From contig JBEKNT010000139.1 of assembly GCA_049522565.1 (NCBI GenBank), positions 1 to 15,232 on the forward strand: a stretch of DNA of 15,232 bases, given 5' to 3'. Source of the stretch: JASHVB01 sp049522565 (GTDB lineage Bacteria; Pseudomonadota; Alphaproteobacteria; Acetobacterales; Acetobacteraceae). The position numbers and the translations under genes were made by a program. Shown in pieces: positions 14,189 through 15,232 of the stretch. The number at the start of each line of letters is the position of its first letter. The first letter of the stretch is position 1. The notes under the pieces were generated by a model. The model made no database searches. It was given only the letters and a program-made list of their open reading frames with translations, and was not told where the DNA came from.

Positions 14189-15022
14189 TTAATCCCGCAG
14201 CAGTTCATTGATCGAGGTCTTGGCGCGGGTCTGCGCGTCCACCCGCTTGACGATCACCGCGCAATACAGCGAGGGCCCCGGCGAACCGTCCGGCAACGGC
14301 TTGCCCGGCAACGAGCCTGGTACAACCACCGAATAGGCCGGCACCCGGCCGATATAGATCTCGCCCGTGGCGCGGTCGATCACCTTGGTCGAGGCGCCGA
14401 TGAACACGCCCATCGACAGCACCGAGCCGCGCTCGACGATGACGCCCTCCGCCACCTCGGACCGCGCGCCGACGAAGCAGTCGTCCTCGATGATCACCGG
14501 ATTGGCCTGCAACGGCTCCAGCACGCCGCCGATGCCGACGCCGCCGGACAGGTGGCAGTTGGCGCCGATCTGGGCGCAGCTTCCGACCGTCGCCCAGGTA
14601 TCCACCATGGTGTTGCGCCCGACCCAGGCGCCGACATTGACGAAACTCGGCATCAGCACGACGCCGGGCGCGATATAGGCGGAGCGCCGCACCACGGCGC
14701 CCGGCACGGCGCGGAAGCCGGCCTCGCGGAAGTGGTTATCGCCCCAGCCGAAGAACTTGAGCGGCACCTTGTCGTAGCCGCCGGCGGCGGTGTCCACCGG
14801 TGTGGAGTCGGTCAGGCGGAACGACAGCAGCACGGCCTGCTTCAGCCACTGGTTGACCTTCCAGCCCTGCGGCGTCGGTTCGGCGACACGCTCGGTGCCG
14901 GAATCCAGGGCTTCCAGCGCGGCTTCGACCGCGTCGCGCGCCGCACCGCGGGTGGCCGACGACAGGGTGTCGCGGGCTTCCCAAAGTTCCTCGATCGGCC
15001 GTTGCAGCTTGTGTTCCGACAT
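14189..15022 (-). CDS. dapD: Tetrahydrodipicolinate N-succinyltransferase
   Basis: This encodes 277 residues (E. coli DapD is 274). The ATG at 15022 was chosen over a longer frame because AAGGGGA precedes it at 9 bases and the protein then starts MSEHKLQRPIEELWEARD, the normal N-terminus. The helical N-terminal domain is followed by left-handed beta-helix hexapeptide turns: APGVVLMPSFVNVGAWVG, VGSCAQIGANCHLSGGVGIG and FVGARSEVAEGVIV. Asp141 and Glu189 match the catalytic pair known for the family. It transfers succinyl from succinyl-CoA to tetrahydrodipicolinate, committing the pathway to the succinylase branch completed by DapE downstream. A promoter-like sequence lies about 30 bases upstream. 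Confidence 0.97.
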   Translation of the reverse strand: MSEHKLQRPIEELWEARDTLSSATRGAARDAVEAALEALDSGTERVAEPTPQGWKVNQWLKQAVLLSFRLTDSTPVDTAAGGYDKVPLKFFGWGDNHFREAGFRAVPGAVVRRSAYIAPGVVLMPSFVNVGAWVGRNTMVDTWATVGSCAQIGANCHLSGGVGIGGVLEPLQANPVIIEDDCFVGARSEVAEGVIVERGSVLSMGVFIGASTKVIDRATGEIYIGRVPAYSVVVPGSLPGKPLPDGSPGPSLYCAVIVKRVDAQTRAKTSINELLRD

Positions 15023-15050
15023 TCGCGTGCGTCCCCTTTGGCGCGGCCGG

Positions 15051-15079
15051 ACGATGGAGAGCGGCCTGCGTCCTGTCAA
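15051..15079 (-). promoter_or_regulatory. Candidate sigma-70-type promoter of dapD
   Basis: On the minus strand TTGACA (15079-15074), a perfect -35 box, is followed after 17 bases by CATCGT (15056-15051), which keeps three of six -10 consensus bases. This predicts a transcript start near 15044 and a leader of about 20 bases before the ATG at 15022. The spacing is ideal and the -35 exact; the weak -10 keeps this a prediction. Confidence 0.5.
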
Positions 15080-15086
15080 CGCAGGC
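15064..15086. promoter_or_regulatory. Palindrome overlapping the dapD -35 box
   Basis: GCCTGCGT (15064-15071) and ACGCAGGC (15079-15086) form a perfect 8-base inverted repeat around a 7-base centre that contains most of the TTGACA -35 box (minus strand). The repeat lies upstream of the predicted transcript start, so it would act on DNA, for example as a binding site of a dimeric regulator. No regulator gene is in the window. Confidence 0.4.
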
Positions 15087-15125
15087 GACCGATTCGCCCA
15101 GGGCAATCGAGTGAAGGCAGCAAGG

Positions 15126-15195
15126 CCAGGGCTCTGCCCTGGACCCGCCAGGGGGCTTTGCCCCCATGGACCCCCAGCAAAGGCGGAGCCTTTGC
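15126..15195. repeat. Triple tri-loop hairpin repeat upstream of dapD
   Basis: Three stems with 3-base loops follow one another. CCAGGGC (15126-15132) pairs with GCCCTGG (15136-15142). GGGGGC (15151-15156) pairs with GCCCCC (15160-15165), extended by CCA/TGG. GCAAAGGC (15177-15184) pairs with GCCTTTGC (15188-15195). Each is separated by a GGACCC-like linker. The pattern is that of the dispersed GC-rich palindromes I associate with Acetobacteraceae genomes. It has no reading frame of its own and probably ends transcription of the gene beyond the window or serves as a dispersed repeat. Confidence 0.7.
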
Positions 15196-15232
15196 AATCC
15201 ATCCGTTTGGCTGGGTGGACGGGAGGGGGGAT

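Noticed and set aside
12763..14211. A 482-codon plus-strand frame opposite dapE
   Set aside because: It is an antisense shadow of dapE and the membrane gene; composition is typical of high-GC reverse frames and it has no recognisable domain.

Overview
The window reads as the chromosome of a GC-rich alphaproteobacterium, most likely in the Rhodospirillales and plausibly Acetobacteraceae. The reasons are the Hsp20/DUF1150 gene pair, the grouping of def, fmt and truA with dapE and dapD, strong GC bias at third codon positions, and GC-rich palindromic intergenic repeats. The family-level assignment is an inference from gene content, since no rRNA gene is present.

Left part (1-7084): an accessory, catabolic-looking region. 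A luciferase-like flavin monooxygenase (cut by the window edge), an alpha/beta hydrolase and an unusually arranged family III CoA-transferase lie on the plus strand. A TauD-type 2-oxoglutarate dioxygenase converges on them from the minus strand. Divergent from it is a two-gene unit: a D-aminoacylase-like amidohydrolase overlapping, by ATGA, a seven-bladed Vgb-like propeller protein. Monooxygenase, hydrolase, CoA-transferase, dioxygenase and amidohydrolase together suggest oxidative and hydrolytic breakdown of an unidentified organic compound. Three of these proteins depart from the textbook form of their family: rearranged domain order, missing metal-ligand histidines, and missing lyase histidines.

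Middle (7085-8325): an inverted repeat between converging genes, then a minus-strand hsp20-DUF1150 unit whose leader folds into hairpins next to the ribosome binding site, like a heat-sensing ROSE element.

Right part (8326-15232): housekeeping genes. On the plus strand lie def and fmt (N-terminal formylation and deformylation), a DUF72 protein and truA. On the minus strand, transcribed toward truA, lie dapD, dapE and two small paralogous membrane proteins of unknown function linked by a GTGA overlap. DapD and DapE act in the succinylase branch of lysine and diaminopimelate synthesis. The gaps hold palindromic repeats: a composite one after fmt, a bidirectional one after truA, a 38-base inverted repeat between dapD and dapE, and a triple hairpin upstream of dapD. 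No tRNA, rRNA, CRISPR array, transposase or phage gene was seen.
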